Below, one piece after another: positions 55,274-64,000 of a DNA stretch of 64,000 nt. The position numbers and the translations under genes were made by a program. The stretch lies in assembly GCA_028554755.1 (NCBI GenBank), contig JAPTOF010000003.1:26142001-26206000 (forward strand), written 5' to 3'. Origin of the DNA: Cordia subcordata. Lineage: Eukaryota > Streptophyta > Magnoliopsida > Boraginales > Cordiaceae. Each line of letters starts with the position of its first letter. Position 1 is the first letter of the stretch. The notes under the pieces are model-generated. The model saw only the letters and a program-made list of their open reading frames with translations, was not told the DNA's origin and did not search any database.

Positions 55274-57262
55274 AAAGGGCTTGTTCCCGTATTTTAAAGT
55301 ACTACAACGAGCGAGAAGCTATTACATCCGCTCATAACGTGATAATATTAATAGCGTTATTGTTATGAGGGAATTTTATATAAATACAGAAAAGCAGGAT
55401 TCTGCTTCTTTTTGCTTCCTGCTGGATTTACATGGTTGAATCCAGCTTTATCATCTACAATATGATGTACATGCATAAAACAAGCGTTTAAATTATTAGA
55501 TAAAAGATAAATACTCTTTGTATAATGCAAAGATGAATCGATTACCAAGATAAATGCTTATAAAGAAAAATGTTCGACTTATGTGAACTAACTAGATGTG
55601 TTTATCTCTTTACAATTTCACGCGTATTATCTGAACTCGTTTTGGTCTATCCAGCAGCGAGAGTTCAATGATTTAAAACATTGGATCATGATCCACACGA
55701 AAAGTCTTCCATACTGGGAGCAACCAGTCAGATATGGGCCTAGCATAGCCTTCCAAAAAGTGGATTTGGGCCCAACAGATTTTTGGGGCTGTTGGCAGTC
55801 ACTGAACTGGATCGCCAATTCTTGAGATGTCCAAGTAGTCAACGCATTTTTGTTGATCAAATGGTCTTAAAATTGTGGTGTGTAACTTTCATTCCTTTAA
55901 TGCATTTTAAGTAGGATTGGGTTAGCTTAGATTTTGAGATTGTTTTTTATATATAATATTAGTTTTTGACCCTTGGGATGCACCGATTCGTGGATTAACT
56001 AAAAATTTTCAATCTAAATATACAAAGAAAAGTTTTAATTGATTATTATATGAAAATAATAGACTAAATCTAATACCAAACAAATTGATTTTTAATATAA
56101 AAATGGTTTAAGATTATAAATCATATGTAGCATTCGGTTGGCATAGCTTATAGTTATGGAATTGTTCTATATATAAGATATTTCAATGAATCTTATCCTA
56201 TCAAGTAAGGTGGATTTCAAATTAATCGGAGGAGGTGAAAATTACCTAATATTTGGTAAGGTGCAACTTTCTCAAGCTTTACTCAAAATTTTAAATGGAA
56301 AAAGTTACAACACATATAGCTAGTCGATATTTATGCAAATACATTGCGTACTTTTGAAAATGATTCTCATTTCTTTTGCATTTGTTCTTTCCCCCACCAC
56401 CCCAACCGCCCCCCCCCCCGGTCCTCGTCTCCCTTGAAATTTGAACTCACAACTAATTAAACTCCTAGAGAAGATAATCTTTATTACTTGAATTATCTTT
56501 TAATCTCAAAAGTTCTTTATAACGACCCAAACCTATTGCATTTGTAGTTCCCGCGTTTGGTTTTAATGTCCAACACTTGTTTATATTTCTCGTGAAAATA
56601 TCTCGGAGGCAGATGCATGGTTAAGACAAGTCTTTTAAACCCAATACATTTGGGTTTTGCGCAAAGGATGTTTTCAAAATGGATAGATAGTACATGCTCT
56701 ACAAATGGCCTTCTTCAAGGTTATTGCTTTAAATTTTTTTTTTCTCCAGGTATAATTAACAAATATTTTACATAAAGAATAATACTGGAGAACAGGCGCT
56801 CCTCACAAGAAGTGGCAAGTACATCATGTATAGTATTCTTTTTTTTTTTTCTCATTTGTGTTAAATTGTCGCTTCAATTAAAAAATTTAATCGCTTTACC
56901 TTGTAGAATATTTACCTTAAATTTCCTAATGAGACAGGTGCAAGCTCCATCCAAGCTATATATACGGAGCAGATCTGTACGTACGTAGCTAGAACATAAG
57001 TAGCCAGAGTTATTGTTTTAAAGTACATGGTTCAAAATCTTGACGATAAGTGTTACTTTCATTTGGCTCCTGGAACCTCTTTTGTGACATTTGAACTTTT
57101 TGGTAGAATATTTAAAATGGGGGGTTCTGTTATTTTATTTTCAATATTACCCTTCGTTTTTTGTTTTCTTTTTCCTTAAATTTTTTTAATGTCAAAAAGT
57201 TCTCTTTTGAATAGACGATCTCAGCCAAGTACATAATGCCGGTAAAAAGAAATATGAGAAAC
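55274..57262. other. Intergenic region after SMR
   Basis: AT-rich. A patch at 55630-55830 has a balanced composition and is open on both strands (for example SLPYWEQPVRYGPSIAFQKV on the + strand), without a known domain. A C-run lies at 56410-56419. Nothing else recognised. Confidence 0.4.
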
Positions 57263-57265
57263 TTA

Positions 57266-57795
57266 AGTTGCGTTTGTTTTGCATGTTTTTCGTTTTCATT
57301 TTTTAATTTTTTAATTTTTATTTTCATTTTTTGAAAAATAATTTTATTTTTTAATTTAGAGAATATAATTAGTTAACAAAAGTTTTTTTCTTTTTGATGT
57401 TTATTTACAAAATTATCACCTTGTTTTCTAAGATTTTTAGAGATATTTACATAATTACCACCTTATTTTTTAAATCTTTTAGATATATTTACAAAATTAC
57501 CACATTACTTTCTAAATTTTTTTTATATATTTAAAAAATTACCACCTTATTTTCTACATCTTTTAGAATTTTTTACAAAATTGTTACCTTGTTTTCTAAA
57601 TTTTTTAGAGTTATTTACAGAATTACTACCTTATTTTTAGAAAAAAAAAATGTTTTTGATGTTTTATGATATTCTAGAAAACTGTTTTTTATTTTCTAAA
57701 AATAAAAACGAAAATAGTTAACCAAATGAGTGTTCTATTCTAATTTTTATTTCTTATGAAAATGAAAACAGAAAATAGGCAAACCAATCGCACCC
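57266..57795. mobile_element. Harbinger-like MITE carrying a minisatellite
   Basis: Left end AGTTGCGTTTGTTTTGC and inverted right end GGGTGCGATTGGTTTGC, with matching continuing into TTTTCGTTTTCA versus TTTCTGTTTTCA. TTA flanks both sides (57263-57265 and 57796-57798), the three-base target typical of PIF/Harbinger. No coding capacity. Confidence 0.75.
57402..57640. repeat. 42-bp minisatellite, about six copies
   Basis: TATTTACAAAATTACCACCTT-like units start at 57402, 57444, 57486, 57528, 57570 and 57612, a constant period of 42 bp with moderate divergence. It lies wholly inside the MITE. Confidence 0.9.
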
Positions 57796-57847
57796 TTAAA
57801 ATTTTTTTTTTCTGTGCAATAAACACGTGTGCCATTAAAGTTCCCCT

Positions 57848-57849
<2 letters not shown>

Positions 57850-57903
<54 letters not shown>
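57850..57903. repeat. (TA)n microsatellite
   Basis: About 27 TA units just right of the MITE. Confidence 0.95.
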
Positions 57904-57906
<3 letters not shown>

Positions 57907-58559
57907 AAAGATAAAATGCACTGTATGCGTTGAAAAGAAATGGCATGTAAGAGTTGAGAGGAAACATATTATGTAAGTTAAAGCTCAACCTAGATTTCGC
58001 ACTAGATAACCTAGTGTTTACCTTCTGTTTTTTCCCGTAATTGATCCTACTCATAAAGCTATTCTCTCTCCAATCCATCCTGTTTATCATTGTAATTATC
58101 TCTATATTTTTATCTCTTCTTTTACAAACGTAAATTCAAACTAATATTAGATCATGAAATATATAATTAAACATTGAAAAATGTATTCTTATTATAGCAT
58201 ATATGATCTGTTGGGTCAATTACAAAGTTTCTTGACTTCTTAAAAATATATTATTCTATAAATAAATTTTTTAATAAAAATTTGGGGTGCGTGGCCCTTT
58301 TATCTTTTACAATGGTTCACCGCTGTTTATGATAATAGTAAACTATGGTAAAATAATGTTTTCAGTAAACTATTTCTCTCAGTTCTGTAAAAATTAAAAT
58401 TTCTTTTTCTTTAGTAAAGGAAACATGTTTGTTGGATAGGATTGAGTTAAAGAAAAACATAGGTATAGAATAGAGAAAAGAGAAACAGAAAACTAAGGAT
58501 AGGATAAAAGAAAAAAAGCTAAATACAAAATGTTATTTTGAAACAGTAATATTGTGTAA

Positions 58560-58693
58560 AATGCAATTTGGCTAATTAAGCTTATTTGGAGCTTGTAAGT
58601 TGTAAATAGTAAAAAGTATGTGATGGAGTGCTTTTTTTTTTTTTCTAAGAGCTTATAAGCTGCAAAATAAGCAGAGCCAAATAGGCTCTAAAC
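58560..58693. mobile_element. Small MITE-like inverted repeat
   Basis: TTTGGCTAATTAAGCTTATT at the left is matched, inverted, by the right part TTTGGCTCTGCTTATTTTGC, and both continue into AGCTTRTAAG. About 130 bp, ends imprecise, no target duplication identified. Confidence 0.5.
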
Positions 58694-59245
58694 TTTACAA
58701 ATTACGTGAAATGTGAAAAGCTAATATTAAACAAGGGTCAAAAATAGAAAAAGTTACTTGAAAGTGGTTGCGAAAAGGAATTTTGTATACCTTAAATTCA
58801 AACCCTAAAATTTTCTTTTACCAAACAAAAATATCCCCGTTACTAGTCATTAGATCATCATCGTCGTTATTATTACTAAAAAAGAACCCTTGGAGGAACA
58901 TGTGTCATTAAAAGAAAACTTGAAGCATATATAATTTGTATACTAATATTAATTTATTAACATAAATTCTTATAATTTTTTGTTAATTTTTTTGGCCTAC
59001 TAATCTTTATCTTTATCTTTTAGTATTTTGTCTTTTCATTATTTTCATTAAGATTTTTTTTGACATAAATATTATTTTACATTATTTGTATTCTCTTTTT
59101 TAATTTTATGTAAAACTAGAGTGGATATATTAGATTACAACTATGTAATTAGTGTAGAATAAATCAACTTTAGTTCTAAACATTTACAAAAGAAAAAGAA
59201 CAAATATTTTTTTTCATTATGTTCATTAAGAAGGTTTTGTTTATT

Positions 59246-59585
59246 TTTTACATAATTTTTTGTTCAAGTTTGTATTTACCTTTTTTAATATTATATAAAG
59301 CAAATTAAAATTATATATGTAATGAAGCTTTCAAAATTCAATTTTATATTCATATATTTGTACTAAAAAGATTTTATCAATATATAATTTTATACATGGT
59401 ATGGATAAAAAATAAATGGTTTTTTTACTTTTTACATAATTTTTTGTTCAAGTTTGTATTTACCTTTTTAAATATTATATAAAGCAAATTAAAATTTTAT
59501 ATGTCATGAAGCTTTCAAAATTCAATTTTATATTCATATATTTGAACTGAAGAGATAACATCAATATATAATTCTAAACATGGTT
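59246..59585. repeat. 184-bp tandem duplication
   Basis: Two copies (59246-59403 and 59430-59585) share CATAATTTTTTGTTCAAGTT, ATATAAAGCAAATTAAAATT and GAAGCTTTCAAAATTCAATT, offset 184 bp. AT-rich, non-coding. Confidence 0.85.
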
Positions 59586-59680
59586 TGAGTAGAAAAATAT
59601 CTATTTTGTTGCTTTTAATGGAATGTAATTTATAATATTGTTAATTATAAATTTTAATAATATCTAACAAATATCAAAAT

Positions 59681-59707
59681 CCATGCATTATACGGGTACC
59701 ACACTAA
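59681..59707 (+). mobile_element. Possible decayed Helitron 3' end
   Basis: CCATGCATTATACGGG is a weakened hairpin like the one at 40606, followed by CACACTAA then T, fitting the CTRR-T end rule. No 5' end could be assigned. Confidence 0.3.
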
Positions 59708-59709
59708 TA

Positions 59710-60716
59710 TACCACACTAATATATGCTTATATGACAAATTGAAAACTTCAAATCTCTCGAGCTAAGAAAAATAATCCAATTTGCTCTCTGAGAAAAACA
59801 CAACGGTTTTCATAGGTATTGGCCCCCGAGCGAGAGGGTGGTTTGTACCAGTCCAATGGGTGAAGCCTCAAAGAGTGGAATCTTGTATCTATCATCAATA
59901 TTACCAACATTAATTAGTAAAAATTAACGATTATATTTAACATCAAGTAGGAAAGAACCATGTATATGACTAATTAATACACACCCCATTAAAGTTCAAT
60001 CAGAAACAAAGTTGGAAAAGGTTCTCCAAATGGCAAATTGCAAATAAAAGAAAAAGAGTTAAAAACTCGCTAGAAATCCTCATCATCAGGCGCGGCCACA
60101 TTTCATCAGTGTCACCCTCAACCAGTCAATTCCGCCAACTTGCAAGTGCTTATGGAGGACGCAACATTACATATATACATATTCACCAAAACCTAAAAGC
60201 CAGCATTACAGAGTAAGTTTTCATTTTCCATTCTTAGGTGACTAATTATTCTTCTGACATCTGTGGAAATGAGTTGACTCAGTAAGCACTAAAGTTGATG
60301 GTAAAATTATAGTACTCGGACTACGATTGGTCACTCTTGTGTATTCCTTACAAAGCAAGACTTGTTCTTGTGGATATATATTGTAACTATCTACACCTTT
60401 CCTTTTTCTTTTTTTTATCTTTTTTTGCTGCAATTACATTTATTCATGTGTGTATAGGTCAATAGGGCTGCGGGCTATCATGCTACTTCTTGTCATTTTT
60501 CTACAGTCTCCATCTGTGTAATAATGCACTTCACTCTTGTCAAGATTTTGAGATTAAGACATTAGGGTTTCTCTAATATCTTACAGTTTTTTAAAAAAAA
60601 TTAAGAAAAAAGAAAAGAGAAAAAAGAAAAGAAAAAGCGAAATAATAAGATCTCTTAGTAACAACCAGTCCTAATATCTCGTATACAATACTTATCTCCC
60701 ATCTACCGTATAAGAC
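59710..60716. other. Upstream region of MIR172
   Basis: AT-rich with purine runs at 60600-60645. No gene seen. Presumably includes the MIR172 promoter. Confidence 0.4.
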
Positions 60717-60724
60717 TATAAATA
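60717..60724 (+). promoter_or_regulatory. TATA box of MIR172
   Basis: TATAAATA lies about 145 bp before the stem-loop. Plant MIR genes are Pol II transcripts with TATA boxes close to the precursor. Confidence 0.55.
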
Positions 60725-60881
60725 TTAATGCCCTCTTCATATAATCGTATAAGTTTGCGTCTTCAATTTCTGCTCTTCAGAGTTATGTGCTTGAATTTCT
60801 TCAGTTGTCTTCTACATAGTTCTCACCTATTCACATATATGAAAAACAAAGGTGTCAAGACTACAGTCAGTTTTTGCGGGT

Positions 60882-60902
60882 GCGGCATCATCAAGATTCA
60901 CA
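60882..60902 (+). ncRNA. miR172 star strand
   Basis: Contains CATCATCAAGATTCACA, the usual miR172* core, on the 5' arm. It carries a G where many family members have A in the fourth position (GCGG versus GTAG), giving a G-U or mismatch pair. Confidence 0.85.
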
Positions 60903-60999
60903 CAAAAGATTGTCAGGGCCATCATGGTGTGGTTGGGAAGCGATGGTGATTCATTTTCGCTTTTCGCTTCCTCTTCCTATAGAGCCCCTTTCAGCAGTG

Positions 61000-61020
61000 A
61001 GAATCTTGATGATGCTGCAG
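61000..61020 (+). ncRNA. miR172: Mature miR172 (c/d type)
   Basis: 21 nt starting AGAATC and ending GATGATGCTGCAG. The final CAG, rather than CAT, matches the miR172c/d isoform of Arabidopsis. All positions agree with that isoform. Confidence 0.95.
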
Positions 61021-61035
61021 CTGCAAGAAATGACT

Positions 61036-62455
61036 AAATTTTATCAGAAGCCATGGAAAACACAGATCGGAAGAGCTCTTGATACTAGAATGAACAAGGT
61101 GAAAATATTTCTCTTTCTTTAGTGGATTCCATGCACCTAAGATTATTAGACGAAACTCTAATAACATTGAGGGAATTAATTATGAGGAAATTGTATATGT
61201 AGTGATGTTTTAGACAGATCTCTTGGTATACAATGATTTTTCTTTTTTCTTTTTTTTTTTCTTTTGCCTAGGTCTTACTCAAAGAGCCGTAGCCATGATC
61301 CGAAGGGTAAAATGATGCAAATCTTAGTCTCATCTCAAGTATTAATTTCAGTGACAATCTTTTGGCGTTTTGTCTGAGATTTTTCTGAACTTGATCAGCA
61401 ATGCAACTGCCTGGATTCAATGCGTATAATCTGCCCAGAGCAACTCGCGGACACCTGGAAATGGAGCTTTTTCTTTCTTTAACATTTGTTCATTTCATTT
61501 ATTCTTGCTTAATATAGTTACTAAATTTACCTTCTGTGTTATTTATATATGTTTCTAGATCTTGAATTCCTGGATTTCCAAGGGAAACCTTTTCTTCAAA
61601 TATATGATTACATTTTTCTTTCACCTACTGTATCACACGGTAATGCAAATAATAGTATGATATATGCTTGTGTTAGTATGGAATCCTGTTTTATAGATTT
61701 AGATCTCCTCACGTGAAGAATAAATGATACAATTAAGATAATATTTATAAACAATCCACTCAATTCTTTTCATAATATTATATGTTACAATAAGATCCAA
61801 ATCTCTACTCGTCATCTTCTGTTACAATACCTTTCCTCTCTTAACTGCCTTTCCATGTAGATCTATGGGAGAACTTATCTTCTTATAGTGTTAAGTGCTT
61901 CCGTTCTTCATCAACTAAGGGTTTTTTTAAAAAAAATAAAAATTAAAGAGACTTGGAAGATTGCTAGAAAGTCTTCCAAGGGGGTCGTATTTCCTCCTCA
62001 ATATGGGATTTTTGTAACTAAATTCCTGCTTGGGAAGCAAATGATCTTTGAATAGATTGGTGCCCTTTAATCATTATTGGGAAAAATATTTGGTGGAGTT
62101 TTGGAGGTGATGAGAAGCTGCTTAGCAGAAAAAGAAAAATGGGATTTGTAATGAAATTCTAAATGTATTGCCTATGCACCCTTGTTAAGTAAATAGAATT
62201 GGGTCTCTTGTTTTGAGCTGTAATCATGATAATTGCAAACCGTTATCCTTAGCACCTCCATGAATGCATGCATGTACGGGCCTCATGATTTGGGTACACA
62301 ATATAGTGAACATATGGGTAAAAGTGATTATTTGGAAAGGTAACCTGCAAATCAATCTTTAGTGCCTTAGACGCATCTAGAACAAGTAATTATTAAATGT
62401 ATATATATTCAACATATAAACTCTCATTCGGACTTAAAGAAAAAGAGAAAAACAA
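61036..62455. other. Region downstream of MIR172
   Basis: Probable 3' part of the primary transcript, then AT-rich DNA. A T-rich tract with TTTGCCTAG at about 61271 could be an acceptor if the primary transcript is spliced. No gene recognised. Confidence 0.4.
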
Positions 62456-63000
62456 GCGATATTACAAGAAATCAAGTGAAGAGCTATACATAGGGTTCCT
62501 AGTTACATTTAAAAGTGTACTGAGAATAACTAATTATGTTTGAATCAAGTTTAAAGATTTTCAATGTAACTAAAAATCAATGCTACATCTAGATACGTAA
62601 CTAATGTTTGTTACTTGAAAGCATAATAAATAGAACTGCATCTAATGTAGGTATGTACCAACTAAAATTCAGATTTGTTAGACTTTAGATGTAACAAATG
62701 TATTTTTTTCAAATTGATATTAGTTACACTTTCAAGTGTAACAATCTTTTTGCTATCTTAAATTAAGTAAAAAGGATTCCAATTCGTTGTTATGGTTAAA
62801 AATGTAACAAATATTTGTTATGCTCTTAAAACTGCAAATGGAATAAAAGTTATGATTTAAGTTTTCTATGCTTACCCCATGCGTAACAAAAAAATATGTA
62901 GCTGCTAGTTTAAAATCTTGCATGATTTGAACTGTTTGAATATTTGAATCATTGAATGTTTTCTTCACGATATGTAACACACTGATGAAGGTAGATTTAA
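62456..63000. repeat. CACTA-like transposon debris
   Basis: TATTACAAGAAATCA (about 62459) resembles the CACTACAAGAAA end of plant CACTA elements. Many copies of GTAAC/GTTAC motifs in both directions follow, such as TTAGTTACACTTTCAAGTGT, as in CACTA subterminal arrays. A right end was not found. Confidence 0.4.
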
Positions 63001-64000
63001 GAATATATGATTACAGTGATATGATTTTGGACCTGAAAATAAATCAAAATTAGTTTAATTCACAGAGATTGATTGGAAAAGATTTGGACCTCTAAATGGA
63101 CAAACGATTCCCATTGTAAAAGCAAGAAGTTTGGGCTCTCAAACAGAAGAGTTGATGTTGGTTGGGAGTGTCAATTTACACATGAAAAACAAAGATATGA
63201 TGTATGAATGAGAGAGACATTGTTAAGGCTTTCAAACTAGGTCAAGAAATGCATCAAGCCGAAAACAAAAATAGCAATCTACATGCATCATCTCTGTTAG
63301 CCTATTAAACATGAATCTCCCACAGCTTGACATCATCTCTATCACATGCCTCCAAACACAGCCTATCTTTCTCACCTTTTTAATACGGCCAAGAGGCGCT
63401 ACTTGAACATGAGATCAGTCTTAATTACTATATATGCATTGCAGAGTGTTGAACCTGTAGTAGCTACACTAGGGATGAGATGAGTCTTAATTACTCTATG
63501 CCTTTCAGGAGAAAAGAGGGATAATTGAAAAGAAAAGGAAGAGCATTATCTAGGATAGCTTTCTGGAGAAAAGGGGAAAGGGGGACAAATTGAAAATATT
63601 TTTCTAGCAGGCATTTGGATAATGCTTATATTTTACCTTTTCTCTCGTATTCCGTACCAGTTAAAATTTCATATATGTAAACCCTGATTTTTTAATGTTT
63701 TTAACTGTACATTAGAATGATTCAACAATATCTCTAAGTGTTCATTTACTCCACATATAGAGGTGTCTTACAAATCAACTGCAAAAGTTTTCCCTATAGG
63801 ATCTTTAAGTTGATTTTAATTTTAAGGCGAGGAATCCCCCCCCCCCCAAACAACACCCACCCACCACCTCCCCCTGGGTTTTCACATCCCAATAATCAAG
63901 AAAAAGGTAACAAAGCAGGTTGGATGAAATGAAAATAGGATTTTTTGAAATATGAGATCGATTAAAAATAAGAAAGTTAGAATAAAATCAAATAGAACAT
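63001..64000. other. Intergenic region to window end
   Basis: AT-rich, with a C-run at 63835-63847. A short duplication of GAGATGAGTCTTAATTACT-like sequence occurs at about 63410 and 63476. No gene seen. Confidence 0.4.

Larger units (their letters stand above)
60862..61035 (+). ncRNA. MIR172: pre-miR172 stem-loop
   Basis: The 3' arm holds the conserved microRNA (61000-61020) and the 5' arm the star strand (60882-60902). The two pair with a two-base 3' overhang when offset in the Dicer-like pattern. Pairing continues outward: CAGTCAGTTTTTGCGGGTGC on the 5' arm opposes the complement of GCTGCAAGAAATGACTA on the 3' arm. The terminal loop is about 97 nt. miR172 represses AP2-type transcription factors and promotes phase change, flowering and floral organ identity. 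Several short open frames cross the locus in different frames; none resembles a known protein, and the stem pairing explains the conservation. Confidence 0.93.

Noticed and set aside
57740..58090. 116-codon minus-strand frame with an Ile-Tyr repeat
   Set aside because: It reads through the (TA)n microsatellite and the end of a MITE.
61064..61078. AGATCGGAAGAGCTC, identical to the start of an Illumina adapter, 44 bp after miR172
   Set aside because: The match stops after 15 bases, the rest of the adapter is absent and the flanks are ordinary. A chance match is more likely than contamination, though re-sequencing would settle it.
60728..61122. Overlapping small open frames as protein genes
   Set aside because: They lie in three frames across the MIR172 stem-loop, one relies on a GTG start, and none resembles a known family.
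1..64000. tRNA genes, CRISPR arrays, organellar insertions
   Set aside because: I looked for tRNA arm motifs such as GGTTCGAATCC and for regular short-spacer repeats and found none that hold up. The 42-bp array has no spacers.

Overview
The window looks like nuclear DNA of a flowering plant, most probably a eudicot. The genes have GT-AG introns in AT-rich DNA, the protein families are plant-specific (GRAS, SIAMESE-related, telobox-binding UBL-Myb), there is a MIR172 locus, and the intergenic DNA is packed with Copia, Gypsy, LINE, TRIM, MULE, Harbinger-like and Helitron remains. I cannot name the species.

Layout. 1-6.4 kb: gene-poor, AT-rich DNA with one weak candidate exon. 6.4-11.4 kb (+): a complete ten-exon telomere-repeat-binding protein gene (TBP1/TRP family, 691 aa when spliced). 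11.4-13.5 kb: intergenic with a MITE. 13.5-39.9 kb: a tandem array of three LISCL-type GRAS genes. Copy A (18688-20619) is open but shortened. Copy B (25135-27342) is full length, 735 aa. Copy C (about 34165-36400) is a multiply broken pseudogene. B and C are each followed by decayed copies of the last two exons of the FZR3 gene, whose intact version lies further right. So the duplicated unit was an SCL gene plus the tail of its convergent neighbour. 39.9-44.2 kb: a Helitron inside a TA microsatellite, then a rearranged Copia relic carrying a TRIM. 44.4-47.2 kb (-): a complete ten-exon FZR3/CCS52B gene (496 aa), an APC/C activator, with M-phase (MSA) promoter motifs. 47.7-53.9 kb (+): a whole Copia retrotransposon with 336-bp LTRs and the target duplication GTAGA, its pol dead by nonsense and frameshift changes. 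55.0 kb (+): a 77-aa SIAMESE-related CDK inhibitor. 57-60 kb: Harbinger-like MITE with a 42-bp minisatellite, microsatellites and a 184-bp tandem duplication. 60.7-61.1 kb (+): a MIR172 gene with clear mature and star arms and a TATA box. 62.5-63 kb: CACTA-like repeat debris.

Functionally, three conserved single genes relate to chromosomes and the cell cycle: TBP1 at telomeres, FZR3 in mitotic cyclin destruction, SMR in CDK inhibition and endoreduplication. The SCL genes are probable stress or detoxification regulators, and MIR172 controls AP2-type repressors of flowering. TBP1 and FZR3 are also near neighbours in Arabidopsis (At5g13820 and At5g13840, from memory). The SCL array may therefore have expanded between two anciently linked genes. 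All exon models come from reading splice signals and family conservation, not from transcript data.
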